From: Metaphire vulgaris
Lineage: Eukaryota; Annelida; Clitellata; Crassiclitellata; Megascolecidae
DNA length: 64,000 nucleotides
Direction of reading: 5' to 3'
Assembly (NCBI GenBank): GCA_018105865.1
Contig: CM030872.1
Span: 5,488,516 to 5,552,515, forward strand
Position 1 is the first letter of the stretch. Each line of letters starts with the position of its first letter. The translations under genes were made by a program, and so were the position numbers. The notes under the pieces are model-generated. The model searched no databases. It worked only from the letters and a program-made list of their open reading frames with translations, and was not told the origin of the DNA. This document shows, piece by piece, positions 1 through 10,553 of this stretch.

Positions 1-146
1 GAGCCCAAAAAGAGGTAAATTCATCAAGAATGTCACAAATGAGGCTGAGTATTTCGATGATAATGGGGGACGGTAAATGTTAAAAATAGTTAGTTTTGAG
101 AGAGGAAGATTGAGGGTGACTAATGAGCATTCAAATTAAGAGAAAT

Positions 147-800
147 TCATTGAAGAGGAGTTGCTAATTTGTATATGATCACGAATGAGAAAAGCAATGC
201 CTCCACATAGATTAGAAGAGCATTTGGTAAACTTTTTTTTAAACGGGGAAAGCTCAAGAGGGAAAAGCCAGGTGGGGTTGCCTCGATCAATTTACATGAA
301 GTTGTAGATGGAGATACTAAGGTTTCGGTTAGTGCAACTATGTCTATGGCTGAGGAGTGAAGCATGTGCATTGGAAAGAGATACCGTTCAGGCAGCGATA
401 AGCCAGCGTTTGCCAACTTAAACTCAATCCGCTCAGCCAGTGTAAGTCTCGTAGAAGTGGTGTTACATGTTCACCTGGAAGGTCAACCGCGCCGCTGTGT
501 TCAATACGACCTGGAGACGGTCCAGCAGGTGTTTCGGTGATCCGGCGAGTGTCGCGTTCCCGTAGTCTAGTTTGGTCAATACCAGTGATGAAACCAGTGA
601 CTTTGAGAGTGGTGACTAACTCTGATCTTCATACATTTCTGATCAGCCCGAGTTCGTTGAAGTAGCTGGCAATTGTCTTCGAGACATGGGTCCTCATCGA
701 TAATGTGCTTAATGTGCTATCGATGTGGATCCCGAGATTCCGGACGGGCAACACTTGTTGCACCTCAAGCCCATCGATGCTGATACAGGTCATCGGTGTC
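147..800 (-). mobile_element. LINE fragments: endonuclease piece and reverse-transcriptase tail
   Basis: Minus-strand translation of 147-416 resembles the apurinic-like endonuclease (EEP) of CR1/L2-type LINEs, with the motif DIVALTETLVSPS. Translation of about 420-800 resembles the RT thumb and tail (RNLGIHIDSTLS, then EHVTPLLRDLHWL). On the minus strand the tail lies before the endonuclease, the reverse of a normal LINE, so these are two separate or rearranged fragments. Both carry stops and are non-functional. Confidence 0.6.
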
Positions 801-1002
801 AAATGTTTCCGACGCTCCTATACTGGCAGGATTCCAATTTTTTCAATATCAGACCATTCACTGTGAGGCTTGTTTGAGTCTTGTTTTTGTTTCTGCTGTC
901 GAAATAACCTTGCTTTTACCTAAGGTCATATCTTTTTACTATTGCTGTTTAGTCGGTTTATATTTTTCGTTTATTTGCGTGTTTGCTCAAATTTTGCTGT
1001 AA

Positions 1003-1700
1003 AGAGCTGATGTGGGAACGTAAAGCCAGCGATGATACGCTGTTACGAGCTGTTATATACGCTGTTACGTTGCAGCTTGACTTTTAGACCAGAATAGTAG
1101 AGATGAATTGCCGACTTCGAAGTCTAGAAAACAGTTGTGAAAACTGGACGACATCTTTACTTATAGTGAAAGTAGCGATGACGTTATTTGCCAAATATGC
1201 CAAGAAGCTTGTTACTGGCGGCGCATTCATCACAGAAAACGATGGAACGATTGGATGGATTGGTATGAGGATAACCCCTTGTACATAGGCAAAGTGGGTC
1301 CACGAAATGTACGGGATGCAACAGATGAAGGTACATTTTTGCGTCGTTATATATGGATGCCTCTAAAGTGCAAGTTATTTACTGCATGCTATGTCAAAAT
1401 AAAATGGTCGTTACGTCATGTCATGTCGTGTCATAGAACCGTCGCTTCTTAGCAATGGTTGGCGGCAACGATGAACTGAATGCTGCCATTGCGTTCTGTC
1501 TTTCACTATTGTCATCAGTGGTATCCCTCTTCTGTAGGTCCGGTTTGTAATGTTGTCATCCATGTTTTTTGACCCACCTTTCTTTCATCGCTAGACTTTC
1601 TATCGTGTTTTGTGTGTTCCGAAGGGTATGTCCGAAATATCGACATCGTAGTAGACATGGTTTGAAGTCAGTAGTATTGTTGGCTAGTAATTACTAGTAA
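1003..1700. other. No identifiable gene
   Basis: Two short overlapping plus-strand reading frames (1,103-1,288 and 1,255-1,452) show no domain I recognise. A CQICQ pair in another frame could be a zinc-finger remnant, but that is weak. Short local repeats occur, such as GCTGTTACG near 1,030-1,070 and TGTCATG near 1,415. Confidence 0.4.
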
Positions 1701-1713
1701 CTAACTAGCACCA

Positions 1714-2293
1714 CTAATAACCACTTTGTACGGCTTCTAGATTGAGGGATAAGTCGCATCTCAAGGTAACAAGGTCCATTATATAATATGGTTTAAAAAC
1801 TAAAAGACAAATTTTATGATCAATTCGGTATTTGATCGGAAGCCAATGTAGGGACTGTCTAGCAGGAGTTATATGTTCAAATCTTGAAGTTTTGGATATG
1901 ACTCTAACGAAGGAATGTTGTACTCTCTGGAGTTTCTGCATATTGTTAATTTGCGATGCCGAAAAGCGGGGAATTGCAATACTCTAGGCGACTATATGCA
2001 TATATGCCTATATGATTGGCATATGCATTGGCAAACTGAACAATTAGAACAGGCTTAGGGAGGAGATGTCTGTTACGATATGATCTGTTACGATATTGAG
2101 AAATTTTGCAGACTGAATTTATGTCACTAGTGAAAGAGAGGAAAGAGTCAAATATCACACCAAGGTTGCGAGCAGAAGTACTTCTAAGGACAACCGTGGA
2201 ATCTCCTAGTACTACAGAGTTTAGAGATTCAAATTTGGTCAATTGGTTTTTCGATTCGAAAATTCGATTATTTTCCTTCTTCATCTTGAGCAA
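1714..2293 (-). mobile_element. CR1/L2-type LINE, 3' part of the RT ORF
   Basis: Two minus-strand frames read on from each other. The first (2,293-1,946) carries the palm/thumb motifs STSARNLGVIFDS and SRLEYCNSPLFG. The second (1,941-1,714) carries LQRVQHSFVR, EHITPARQSLHWLPI and KICLLVFK. This is the standard order of the C-terminal third of a CR1/L2 LINE. A frameshift separates them, so the copy is dead. A near-identical piece lies on the plus strand at about 15,076-15,285. Confidence 0.75.
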
Positions 2294-2555
2294 AAATCAA
2301 ACCCATTTTGACCTTTGGAAATATTTTTATAAATTCACGAGGCGTCATTTATTGCAATTCTCCTAACTTTTCCTGACATTTCCTGTCTTGCCTTAGCAAC
2401 ACAGTTAGACATTTTTGTTTCGGCAGTTTATTTACACTTGCTCCAGTTCCATAATTTAATTTTAAATTTTGTAAAAAATATTGTTGTTATTATTGTTGTC
2501 GCCAGCTTTTGACGTGCTGGCAACAATAAAATAAGTGTATTGCATGTTACTTTAG

Positions 2556-2743
2556 GTGTACAAATGGTCAATCGTTATTGCACTATGGCAACTAAAACCA
2601 AGTGCTATGCGACACTAACCGGTGATGTTTGCACGTGTCTCCAGGACAAATGCAACGGAGGTTATAAAGTAGCTTCGCCTGTCATTCAGATGCTGCTGAT
2701 GGCATTACTCACAAGTGCAGTCGCCAAACTCTTTTGGGAATGA
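2556..2743 (+). CDS. Terminal exon of a Ly6/three-finger-domain, GPI-anchored-type protein (partial gene)
   Basis: A frame open from a splice acceptor (TTACTTTAG before 2,556; entry phase 1) ends in TGA at 2,741-2,743. It holds the second half of a three-finger (Ly6/uPAR) domain: RYC, KCY, then CTCLQDKCNGG, which matches the hallmark C-x-C-x4-CN ending. The last ~20 residues are hydrophobic (PVIQMLLMALLTSAVAKL), as in a GPI-attachment signal. Such proteins are secreted and tethered to the outer cell surface. The in-frame ATG at 2,540 lies before the acceptor and is probably not a start. Upstream exons were not found and may lie left of the window. The partner or role cannot be judged from this exon. 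A chance ORF is unlikely given the cysteine spacing plus hydrophobic tail. Confidence 0.72.
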
Positions 2744-3150
2744 ATCGAGAAAGCTTTAAATTTTTTAAGACTCTGCATTGAATCTATGTTATAGCATTTA
2801 GAATAGAACAAGTTGTTACAACCTCAGGCTAATTTTTTCTATCATGCAATTGAGGGCTGCAATTTAAAGATTATTGACTGAATGAAGATAATAATGTGAT
2901 ATTGTTATGCGTTTCGCTCGGATTGCCTTAAGTCCACAAAATACTATTTTTACCAGTCTGCATCAATAGACCTTCTTAAACTGGACATTTCAGGGCGCGA
3001 ATTTTTGAACATAGATAGGTTTAGTTTCTATAAGACTACTGTGTAAAATTGTGAATCTTATAAAGTAATAATATTAATTAATAATTATGCATTTCTATAG
3101 CACCAGCTCCAATACCAAAGGGTATCACTCGACGGTTCTTCAAATCGATC
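2744..3150. other. Probable 3' flank of the Ly6-type exon; nothing else seen
   Basis: AT-rich, with no reading frame of note. I see no canonical AATAAA in a convincing position. Confidence 0.3.
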
Positions 3151-3159
3151 CGCAAAAGA

Positions 3160-3335
3160 CCAGGTCATTCTAGAGATCAGTCAGAGGTACTATTAGTCCG
3201 ACTACGGGGAAAATACTAATTGAAAGAGATGTGTTTTAAGTCTGATTCTGAAAATACTCAATGGATTAGAAGATCTTGCAGCCAGAGGGAGAGAGTTCCA
3301 GAGTTTTGGCCCAGAAATAACAGTAGGCCTATAAT
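3160..3335 (-). mobile_element. LINE C-terminal fragment
   Basis: The reverse complement encodes the usual LINE ending, a GPKxWNSLP-like motif followed by FRxRLKTHLF. The same segment recurs at about 13,560-13,750. Confidence 0.55.
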
Positions 3336-3464
3336 TATATTTAAATAACATTATATAACATATATAAAATAACATTTTAATTATGTATGCTTACTTATTA
3401 AAACTGTTTGCTTAGATGGTTTGCATTAGTATTAAAAGTTTCTCAATCTGTTGTCGATAGAAGC

Positions 3465-3659
3465 TCAGAAATTTCTCTTATACGTTGTATCCTTAATTCT
3501 CCGATGGAGAAGCCAGTAGTAATCTCTCACCATGTTTATAACATCCACCAGCCCATCGTTTTCCCATTTCTTGAATATCTTGGCGAAACCGCTCACCTTG
3601 CAATGTTGCTGGTCCAAGATTTGCTGGAAAATCTCAGACGAGAATGAAAATGTGTAGCT
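3465..3659 (-). other. Unassigned minus-strand open frame
   Basis: A 64-codon frame runs from after a TGA to a TGA at 3,467-3,465 and has no ATG start. Its composition is protein-like (for example GFAKIFKKWENDGLVDVI and YYWLLHRRIKD), unlike the random AT-rich frames around it. I do not recognise the family. It may be a gene or transposon fragment. Confidence 0.3.
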
Positions 3660-3799
3660 TCAGACTCATACTACACCTAAGCTCATCGAATTTTTTAACA
3701 TATAGTAATTAATTAATGCATGCAGTCAATTTGTATGCCGTCTAGTGAGCCTCGGCCATTTTCCTAAAGAAGTATTTTTTTTTATTCTATTCAGACAAA

Positions 3800-4030
3800 A
3801 TTTTCGTGACATCGTTTCATCCCGCAAGTGAGCAGGAAGATCATTACACAGTTTTGGGGCGCGTACTCGGAAAGTGCAATAACCGATTATGGCCTTGGTT
3901 CTTGGTGTCTGGAGGATGGGAGTGGTATTTTATCTTAAATCCTTTGTACGACTCTGGTTCCTTAGCATCTGATGATCTGACAATGTCTTGTGAGGTATTG
4001 AGGTGACTCGGCTCGTAGGCACTTGTCAAC
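3800..4030 (-). mobile_element. LINE C-terminal fragment
   Basis: Minus-strand translation carries LLHFPSTRPKTV, then WNDLPAHLRDE after a frameshift. This is the usual extreme C-terminus of CR1/L2 LINEs. Confidence 0.55.
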
Positions 4031-4059
4031 CTTAGATTAGTTAAGTTAGTTAGTTAATG

Positions 4060-5050
4060 AGCCAATGCCAATTTATATAGCGTCTATAGCATAGCAGGCC
4101 AAGATCAAGAGCCCTTTACACATTGCACTTAAATGAGATATTGAACAAGTAGGTCGTTAGTCTGGTAGCGAACATTTAAAGACTATTCGCGTTGGTCACA
4201 ATGTCGGGCAGCGAATTCCAGAGGAGGGGATTCCCCCAGGTGAAAGACCTCTCCCCAAATTTCACTGTCTTAGACGGAGGGGATACAACCAATTGGACCC
4301 GATTACAGGAACGAAGCTGCCGCCGACAATCTGTAAGCGGGGGCCTGTGCACAAGTTCCGCTAAGTAGACTGAGCAGGCAGGACCATTGAGGGCCCGGAA
4401 TGTCAGACAGCATCTCTTGTAGATGATGCGCGCGGGGATTCGTAGCCAGTGTAGCTTGTCCTTGAGTAAGGGGGTGACGTGCTCGCCCCGTCTGGCATCA
4501 AAGATCATGCGGGCAGAAGCATTTAGAACCATCTGCAAACGGCTCAGTTGGCTATCCGGTAGGCCGAGGAGGATGATGCTGTAACAGTAGTCGATCCTCG
4601 CCGCGCACGAGTTGAATCGCTGCCGACGTTGGAAGGTGCCGGTACATCGCCCTGATAGAATGAACTCCGAGTGACATTGCTGATGTGGCCACTGAGCGAA
4701 AGCGATTCGTCTAACAGGACCCCGAGGAGGTGTACTTCAGCCGAAGGTTCAAGCTGAGTCCCATCGATAACAAACGGTACACGGTTGAGCAAGTGCCTCC
4801 TCCTGGGCTTAGCAATCCATAGCACTTCGGTTTTGCCCGGATTTAATGCTAGACGATTGACTTCAGTCCAATGTCTGATCTTTGAATACAGGCGATGACA
4901 CGATTACGTAGTAGGTCCATATCCTCGGGAGGTATGAGGGCCCGGAATGTTAGACAGCATCTCTTGTAGATGATGCGCGCGGGGATTCGTAGCCAGTGTA
5001 GCTTGTCCTTGAGTCCTTGTCCTTGCCGTCTGCACGTCATCACGTGCGCC
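4060..5050 (-). mobile_element. CR1/L2-type LINE, RT 3' half and 3' end
   Basis: Minus-strand frames 4,825-4,544 and 4,538-4,176 hold RT palm/thumb sequence (VHLLGVLLDESLSLSGHIS; then HVTPLLKDKLHWLRIPARI and KFGERSFTWGNPLLWNSLP). The terminal segment 4,388-4,467 is repeated almost exactly at 4,934-5,013, so the copy is internally rearranged. A relative lies at 32,010-32,850 on the same strand. Confidence 0.75.
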
Positions 5051-5244
5051 GCCAGCTAGGGTTGCCAGATTTCCAAAGTCAAATACGGAAGATTGTTACC
5101 GCGATCAATGCGCCCACTATACGGTCCAGTTCATTGTGAATTATTATGGCAAGAGCACACACACAACTACACAACAGTACTATAGAGCAGTGGCGTAGCC
5201 AGGATTTACGGAAGGTTTTTTTTGGTTTTGGTCATACTCAACTG

Positions 5245-5970
5245 TTAAAAGCTGTGACAAATCTTGACAAGCAAAAAAATGTTCGTCCGCTCACACTGAC
5301 ACCTTGTTTTCCATTTTTTCTTCGTTAGTGTTGACAAGCAAAAACGGTCAACGTTACTTCTTGGACCAACCCTCTGCTTAAATAATTTGCACTTGTGGCC
5401 TCTTGTGCTGCTATAGTGTGCCAATGTAAAGAATCGATCATATGGCACATCTACTTTCCCAGTCATTATTTTGTATGTTTCTATCAAATCCGCTATCTCT
5501 CTCTTCTCCTTTCTAATGTTCTCAGTCCACAATATTGAAGTCTTTTTTCGTAGCTTAAATTATGGCACCCATTGACCATCTTCGTTGCTCGTCTTTGCAC
5601 TTTTTTCTAAAAGTTCTATATCTTTTTTAAAGAATGGATTCCAAGCCTGAACACAGTATTCTAGATGAGGCCTTACTAATGACTTCTAAAGTTTAATGAT
5701 TATCTCTTTGTCACGACTCACAATTATTGGTGAGATGGATTCATACTTCTATGGATGATTATCCCCAAGTCTCTTTCTTTTTATGTTGTGGTTAGAACCT
5801 TTCCCCCTAAAGAATATTAATTACCATTATTAGACTTCCCAACATGCATTACAGAACATTTATCAATATTGAAAAGCATCTGCCAGTCCACAGACCACTG
5901 AAACAATTTCCTTAGATAAGTTAATGATGTTTGTAATTTTTTAACTATTACAAAATTATTAACTTTGTTA
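5245..5970 (-). mobile_element. CR1/Rex-like LINE fragment
   Basis: The reverse complement matches the plus-strand LINE at 38,961-39,811 almost word for word (ADLIETYKIMTGKVDVPYD; upstream LFQWSVDWQMLFNIDK). The end nearest 5,245 diverges. The sequence CAGTGGCGTAGCCAGGAT at 5,190-5,207 resembles the end of a hAT-like MITE also seen at 16,601. Confidence 0.75.
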
Positions 5971-6289
5971 TTAAAACTGTTTGAGAAAAGAGGTTTGTAT
6001 TGGATAAAGACAGCATTGCTTGTTTGAGAGAGACTAAAGGAGTTTAGATACCTCTTCCTTTGTCGCAGGAGTGAGGCAGGGACAATTAGAAGGATCTTCT
6101 GGTGGAGATGGGTGATGTGGAGAGGTAGTTTGATTGATCATGGTGGATTTCAGATTGGCACTTTTCAGATTAGGGGGACAAAGGAGATGAGAGAGTTAGT
6201 ATCTTTCCCTGATCCTAAAGATCAGGACTAGTCCTCATCACTCCCATGGCCAAGTATATATACTATATATATTATATACATACATACAT
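5971..6289. other. No identifiable feature
   Basis: No reading frame or repeat that I can name. A short (TACA)n run occurs at 6,275-6,295 next to the following LINE tail. Confidence 0.4.
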
Positions 6290-6485
6290 ACATAAGTTAA
6301 ATTTTCTGTGGCGCTTTGTGACACCAAAGCGCCGCTGCAGATTCAGTCAAACATAAATGTCTAGCTTTGATAGAAAAACAGTTCTGGATACTTGTGAGTC
6401 ACGAAGAAATGACGGAAGAGAGTTCCACAAGTTCGGTCCGGCCATTCTAAACGACCGATTTCCCATCTTGGTGAAAGTCCGCTTA
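6290..6485 (-). mobile_element. LINE C-terminus, 3' UTR and tail
   Basis: The reverse complement encodes RSFRMAGPNLWNSLPSFLR and a stop, then a GCGGCGCTTTGGTGTCAC 3' UTR and a TATG-repeat tail. The same UTR with a different tail ((ATCTA)n) occurs at 22,700-22,800. Confidence 0.6.
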
Positions 6486-6486
6486 G

Positions 6487-6612
6487 AGATATATACTTAT
6501 ACTATATATACTATATATACTATATATACTATATATACTATATATACTGTATATACTATATATACTATATATACTATATATATTATATATACTATATATA
6601 CTATATATACTC
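6487..6612. repeat. Nine-base tandem repeat (TATATACTA)n
   Basis: Units of TATATACTA repeat about 14 times with minor variation. The array directly abuts the start of the LINE segment that continues at 6,612. Confidence 0.85.
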
Positions 6613-7145
6613 TAATTCAAAGGGAAGTAGCACATCTACTCCAGACCCATCAAGGGCAATACTACCAAGCTAGAGCTGGGTCGATTACGATTATTTTTTC
6701 CGATTACGATTACGATTATTTTCGATTATTTTTCACGATTACGATTTCGATTACGATTACGGTTTTTTATATAATCGCGATTTCGATTTCGATTATTTCA
6801 CAGTACCTTTAGAAACTGGCTTTCCCGCCATATTTTACAGTATTCGGCAATTTTCTGTGTATCGATGTTCAGTTGGCCTTCAACAGGGATATTTCTACAC
6901 CCCTAACACCCCCCAACACCCCAATTTGAGGTCGACACCCCCTAAAATTTGGTAATGTGACAATGGTATGCATACAGAATGCATATTGATTAGCCCTGAA
7001 CACCCTCAAACAGGCCCATTCAGAAGGGGGCCAGGAGGGCCATTCGGCCCGGGCCTCCATCATTTGGGGGCCTCTCCTTGTTTTCTTGTCTAGAATTCTG
7101 GGAGAGCTAGAAAGCTAGATAGCTACTACTAGAAGGGGCCTCACA

Positions 7146-7360
7146 ATTTGGTAATGACCTTTTTTGCTTGTCGACAATTTTGAGATTTTGGGAAAGCTAG
7201 GAAGGTATTCTGTGGTCCTCAAAATTGGTGATGGCCTTTTTTGCTTGTCGACAATTTTGGGATTTTGGGAAAGCTAGGAAGCTATTCTGCGGTCCTCAAA
7301 ATTGGTGATTACCTTTTTTCGATTGTCAAAATTTTAATTGTTTGGAAGGCTAGGAGAGGC
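7146..7360. repeat. ~77-bp tandem repeat inside the hAT element
   Basis: Nearly three copies of a unit containing CCTTTTTTGCTTGTCGACAA and GGGAAAGCTAGGAAG. The copies differ by point changes. Confidence 0.8.
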
Positions 7361-7659
7361 CTCGAAATTCCAACTGGTCTGGGCCTCCTTCAGCCTCTGA
7401 AGGGGCCTGCCCCAAATGGAGAAATACACCCCACAACTTTTATCCTCGGATGACTTTTTTTGCTTGTCAGACTTTTTATGAGTCTCTATAAGGTTTTTTG
7501 CTTGTCAGCCTTTTTCGGTAGAGACTTCCAAATTTCGACACCCCCAGATTTTCCCGACATCCCCAAATTCACAATCCTACATTCCTAGAAATAAACACAC
7601 TCCAGATTTTCCCGACACCCCACCCCAATTCACAATCCTAGAAATAACCCTGGTCTTCA

Positions 7660-8000
7660 ATCTCCTTAAAGGATCGAGCCTGGGTGGTAAGACCGATATC
7701 GTCAGCGTATCCAAACTTCCTACCTATGGTATCCGGTAAGTCGTGTGTAGGCCTATAAGCCTACAAATTGAATAACATAGGTGCTAGAACTGAACACTGT
7801 GTTAGACCGTTTCGCTGACGTCTCCAGGAGCTGACATCTCCCAAGTGAACTAAGAACCGTCTGTCAGAGATGAGTAATTTCACAAGTTGACAGAACCAGG
7901 GTGGCAAATTGAGCGAGTTTGTACATTAAACCCGCATGCCACACCGCATCGAAAGCTGCTGTCAAATCCAGAAAGATGGTGCCTGTTTTTAGACGCAGTT
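7660..8000 (-). mobile_element. LINE reverse-transcriptase fragment inside the hAT element
   Basis: The reverse complement reads GTIFLDLTAAFDAVWHAGL, which is RT motif A, followed by decayed RT sequence with stops. Confidence 0.65.
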
Positions 8001-8933
8001 GAATCCATTTTCAATGAAAATCTGATAATCAACGGTAAATTGATCTTTCTTTGAATCGGAAATATTGTATAATATAACTTACGGGAATAATCGAAAAATA
8101 ATCGCGATTTCGATTATTTTTTCGACGATTATCGATTATTTCGATTTATTTAATAATCGTCTCGATTTCGATTACGATTATTTCAAAAATCGCGATTTCG
8201 ATTACGATTTCGATTAATCGACCCACCTCTATACCAAGCCCGTCTGCGAGCTGTCTCAACACGACACGCTAGCGACTGGCTCCATGCACTTCCAATCACC
8301 AGTTGTGGCCTTCGCATGGACGATGAGACGATCAGAGTCGTCGTCGGTCTACGGCTAGGGGCCACAATCTGCGAGAAGCACCTTTGCTCTTGCGGTGCTA
8401 TGGTCTCTGAGGACGGCGCTCATGGGCTCTCATGCCATCTAGGTCCAGGTCGTGTCCCCCGACACTGCTTGCTGAACGACATAGTTCAGAGGGCCTTGGT
8501 TATGGGATCCCTGCTATCAAAGAGCCGCTTGATCTCTGCCGAACCAATGGGCAGACGGCACCAGACGGCATGACCCTGATCCCGTGGCGGACAGGCCGAA
8601 GCCTGATCTGGGATGCAACTGTGGCAGACACAGTTGCCCCCACGTATTTGCCAACCACAGCGCTCGCAGCAGGGGCCGCCGCAGAAGCAGCTGCGGCTAG
8701 AAAGACATCGAAATATCAGGCCCTCTCATCCACCTACATCTTCTTGCCGCTGGCATTTGAAACATTTGGCCCCATCAACAACGACGCCCTCTCCTTTATC
8801 AACGATCTGGGTCGACTCATTGCCCTACAATCCGGGGACAATAGAGAAGGATGCTTTCTGTTCCAAAGAATATCCGTCACGATTCACCGTTTCAACGCCA
8901 TCGCATTCCGAGGAACATTTCCAAATCTGGGTT

Positions 8934-9679
8934 TTCTTGTCCCCTCCCCACCATGTGGGCTGCACACTATAACGGTCTACGATTCCATTGGGATTTTGTC
9001 GCCCATATGGGGGATGCTCCCTCTAGTGCTACCTACGGTCCCTTTTGGGCATACGGCTCTTTTTTGGGCTTTCGGACCCAAAGGGGCTTTTGTCTCACAC
9101 GGAGGGCTGGGATTTTTTCTCTCTCCGAGGGGCTGTGCCCAACGTAGGATAAAGCCCCCACGGAAGCTGGAGATAGTTCTCCAACGGGAGGAAGCGCCCT
9201 ACGGGAGGCTGCGCCCTCAGTAGCAGTGTTTTTTCAGGTCACTGTAACTGAAATATCAGTTAACGGAAAAACAACAAATAAGTTAACTGTCCTTGAGTTT
9301 GCTTGCATGTCAGTTCCTGTATATATGTGTTTTATCATTATTTTTGCTAAAATAACCTTAAAATCACTGCTATTTACATTGAAATTAATAGACGGGATCC
9401 CCCCCGCCTAGTGGGCGAGCGCGGTGGCCTGGGGTAGAGGAGGCTATGCTGCGTCCCCAGTTGGGCCTACTACGCCACACGGGGTACTGCGCCGCCAGTG
9501 CTGCCGTACAACGTGCATTAAATCAGGACGATTCGTGAAGCTGCAATGAATACGCTTCGTCGGACGCTCCGTCGCTGTCAGTTTGGTTGTCGATGGCAAC
9601 AGCGTCCTCCAACATCTGCCGTGTATCGTGACTGACAAACTGTAAAAAATGACCTTACATAGATAATTATATAATAAGA
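8934..9679 (-). mobile_element. GC-rich Helitron-like sequence, interrupted
   Basis: On the minus strand a Helitron-like 5' end (A/TCTTATTATATAATTATC) starts at 9,679. Sequence 9,450-9,560 is the reverse complement of the interior of the Helitron at 53,472-54,136. Segment 8,939-8,995 is the reverse complement of 17,115-17,200. Segment 9,226-9,395 is foreign and resembles the CAGTGTT-ended MITE at 51,646. The Helitron 3' end was not found here. Confidence 0.5.
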
Positions 9680-9699
9680 TTATAGACGGCAAATTTTTA

Positions 9700-10200
9700 A
9701 ATCTAAAAATGTATCGCGGGTCGTATAAAATGGCCGCATGCGGCCGCGGGTCGTGTGTTTGACACCTCTGATGTTAAATATGACACTGCCTTTAATGTAA
9801 CCGAACGATCGTTTCACACACAAAGCTGACATCAGACAAACAAGTTGCAAACTCTTTTTGTGATGCTGTTGGAATCTTTCACGCATTTTAAACAAATAGT
9901 TGTCAATGAATGGCAAGAAGACTGCGCGGTAATAGTATTCCAAAGCACTGGCCGTTTGAACGTTATTCGACAAGTTCGTTTGCCTGCAAGTCTTGGCATT
10001 GGAATCATCACACCATACAGTTCTTCAGCGCGAATTCTGCGAAGAAGGTTGCAATGTCCCCGTTACGGTATGTCTGCATAACTGCAACGCAATCATCACA
10101 GAATCATCTGCTGATATTAGATCCATAGTTTCTTTTACAGTGACTGTGATAAAGGCCGCGTTACAGATAGTACTACTCGAAGGACTCGCAGAGCAACAAG
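9700..10200 (-). pseudogene. hAT transposase remnant (P52rIPK/TTF-finger-like group)
   Basis: The minus-strand frame 9,973-9,780 carries EYYYRAVFLPFIDNYLFKM and RERFQQHHK, a conserved mid-transposase region of hAT proteins related to the '52 kDa repressor of PKR inhibitor' group. Upstream sequence to about 10,150 matches the preceding region after frameshifts (PRLAGKRT in another frame). The strand ends with GTTTGACACCTCTG (plus orientation, about 9,760-9,773), a typical hAT terminus. A ~92-bp stretch recurs in inverse orientation at 12,781-12,872. Confidence 0.65.
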
Positions 10201-10215
10201 TCATTCAGGTTTGAC

Positions 10216-10550
10216 ACGGATTTCAGCAGCATCGTTGCGTACATCCCCTGATGATTTTTCTTCAGATTCAGAAAAAGTCAATACCAAAATTTAGTTAAAT
10301 TACTGCTGGGTAATTCGTCAGACACTGCGACAGAAAGTTGGTCTTCAACTCACTGTGTGTTGCAGTTTCGCTTCGAGCGCTGATGAGCTGCTCCTGGGAA
10401 GTGAGTTGTTAGTTCACTTGAAACTTGAAAGTTGGCATCTTTTCTTCGATTCAATTTTAAAAAACAACCTTTTTAATACTTTTTGCATGGTTGTATTTCA
10501 CGCACAATAACACGATTTCACCAAGGCCAGATTCAAGCCATGACTAATAA
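10216..10550. other. No identifiable feature
   Basis: No coding or repeat signature recognised. Confidence 0.4.
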
Positions 10551-10553
10551 TAA

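Larger units (their letters stand above)
6671..8231. mobile_element. hAT-type DNA transposon, 1,561 bp, flanked by an 8-bp target duplication
   Basis: The termini TAGAGCTGGGTCGATTA and (reverse complement of the right end) TAGAGGTGGGTCGATTA match at 16 of 17 bases. The flanks TACCAAGC at 6,663-6,670 and 8,232-8,239 are identical 8-mers, the target-duplication size of hAT elements. Both ends continue into GATTACGATTTC-type subterminal repeats (6,680-6,790 and 8,090-8,225). No transposase is visible, so it is non-autonomous. The interior includes a tandem repeat and an old LINE fragment. Confidence 0.85.
6612..8933 (+). mobile_element. LINE with CCHC and restriction-endonuclease-like C-terminus, split by a hAT insertion
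   Basis: The reading frame at 6,612-6,670 (REVAHLLQTHQGQYYQA) resumes in frame at 8,232 once the 1.56-kb hAT insertion and one copy of its target duplication are removed. It continues through ASDWLHALPI, VVVGLRLGA, a CCHC knuckle (CSCGAMVSEDGAHGLSC), then PDGMTLIPW and LIWDATVADT, and ends near AIAFRGTF. The PDG...WDxTV arrangement is consistent with a PD-(D/E)XK-type endonuclease, as in the R2/R4/NeSL group of LINEs; the family name is inferred. The RT part is missing. A homologue lies at 55,262-55,990 (minus). A frameshift lies near 8,520, so the copy is dead. Confidence 0.7.

Noticed and set aside
796..1002. Plus-strand frame with C-x-x-C, considered as an N-terminal exon of the Ly6-type gene
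   Set aside because: Cysteine spacing and hydrophobic content do not fit the three-finger fold, and splice sites are not convincing.
6357..6812. 151-codon frame with repeated YTIYTIYT
   Set aside because: It crosses a LINE tail, a 9-bp tandem repeat, a LINE fragment and the end of a hAT element, so it is not one gene.
8432..9223. 263-codon plus-strand frame as a single gene
   Set aside because: The first two thirds are the C-terminus of an endonuclease-type LINE; the rest runs into GC-rich Helitron sequence.
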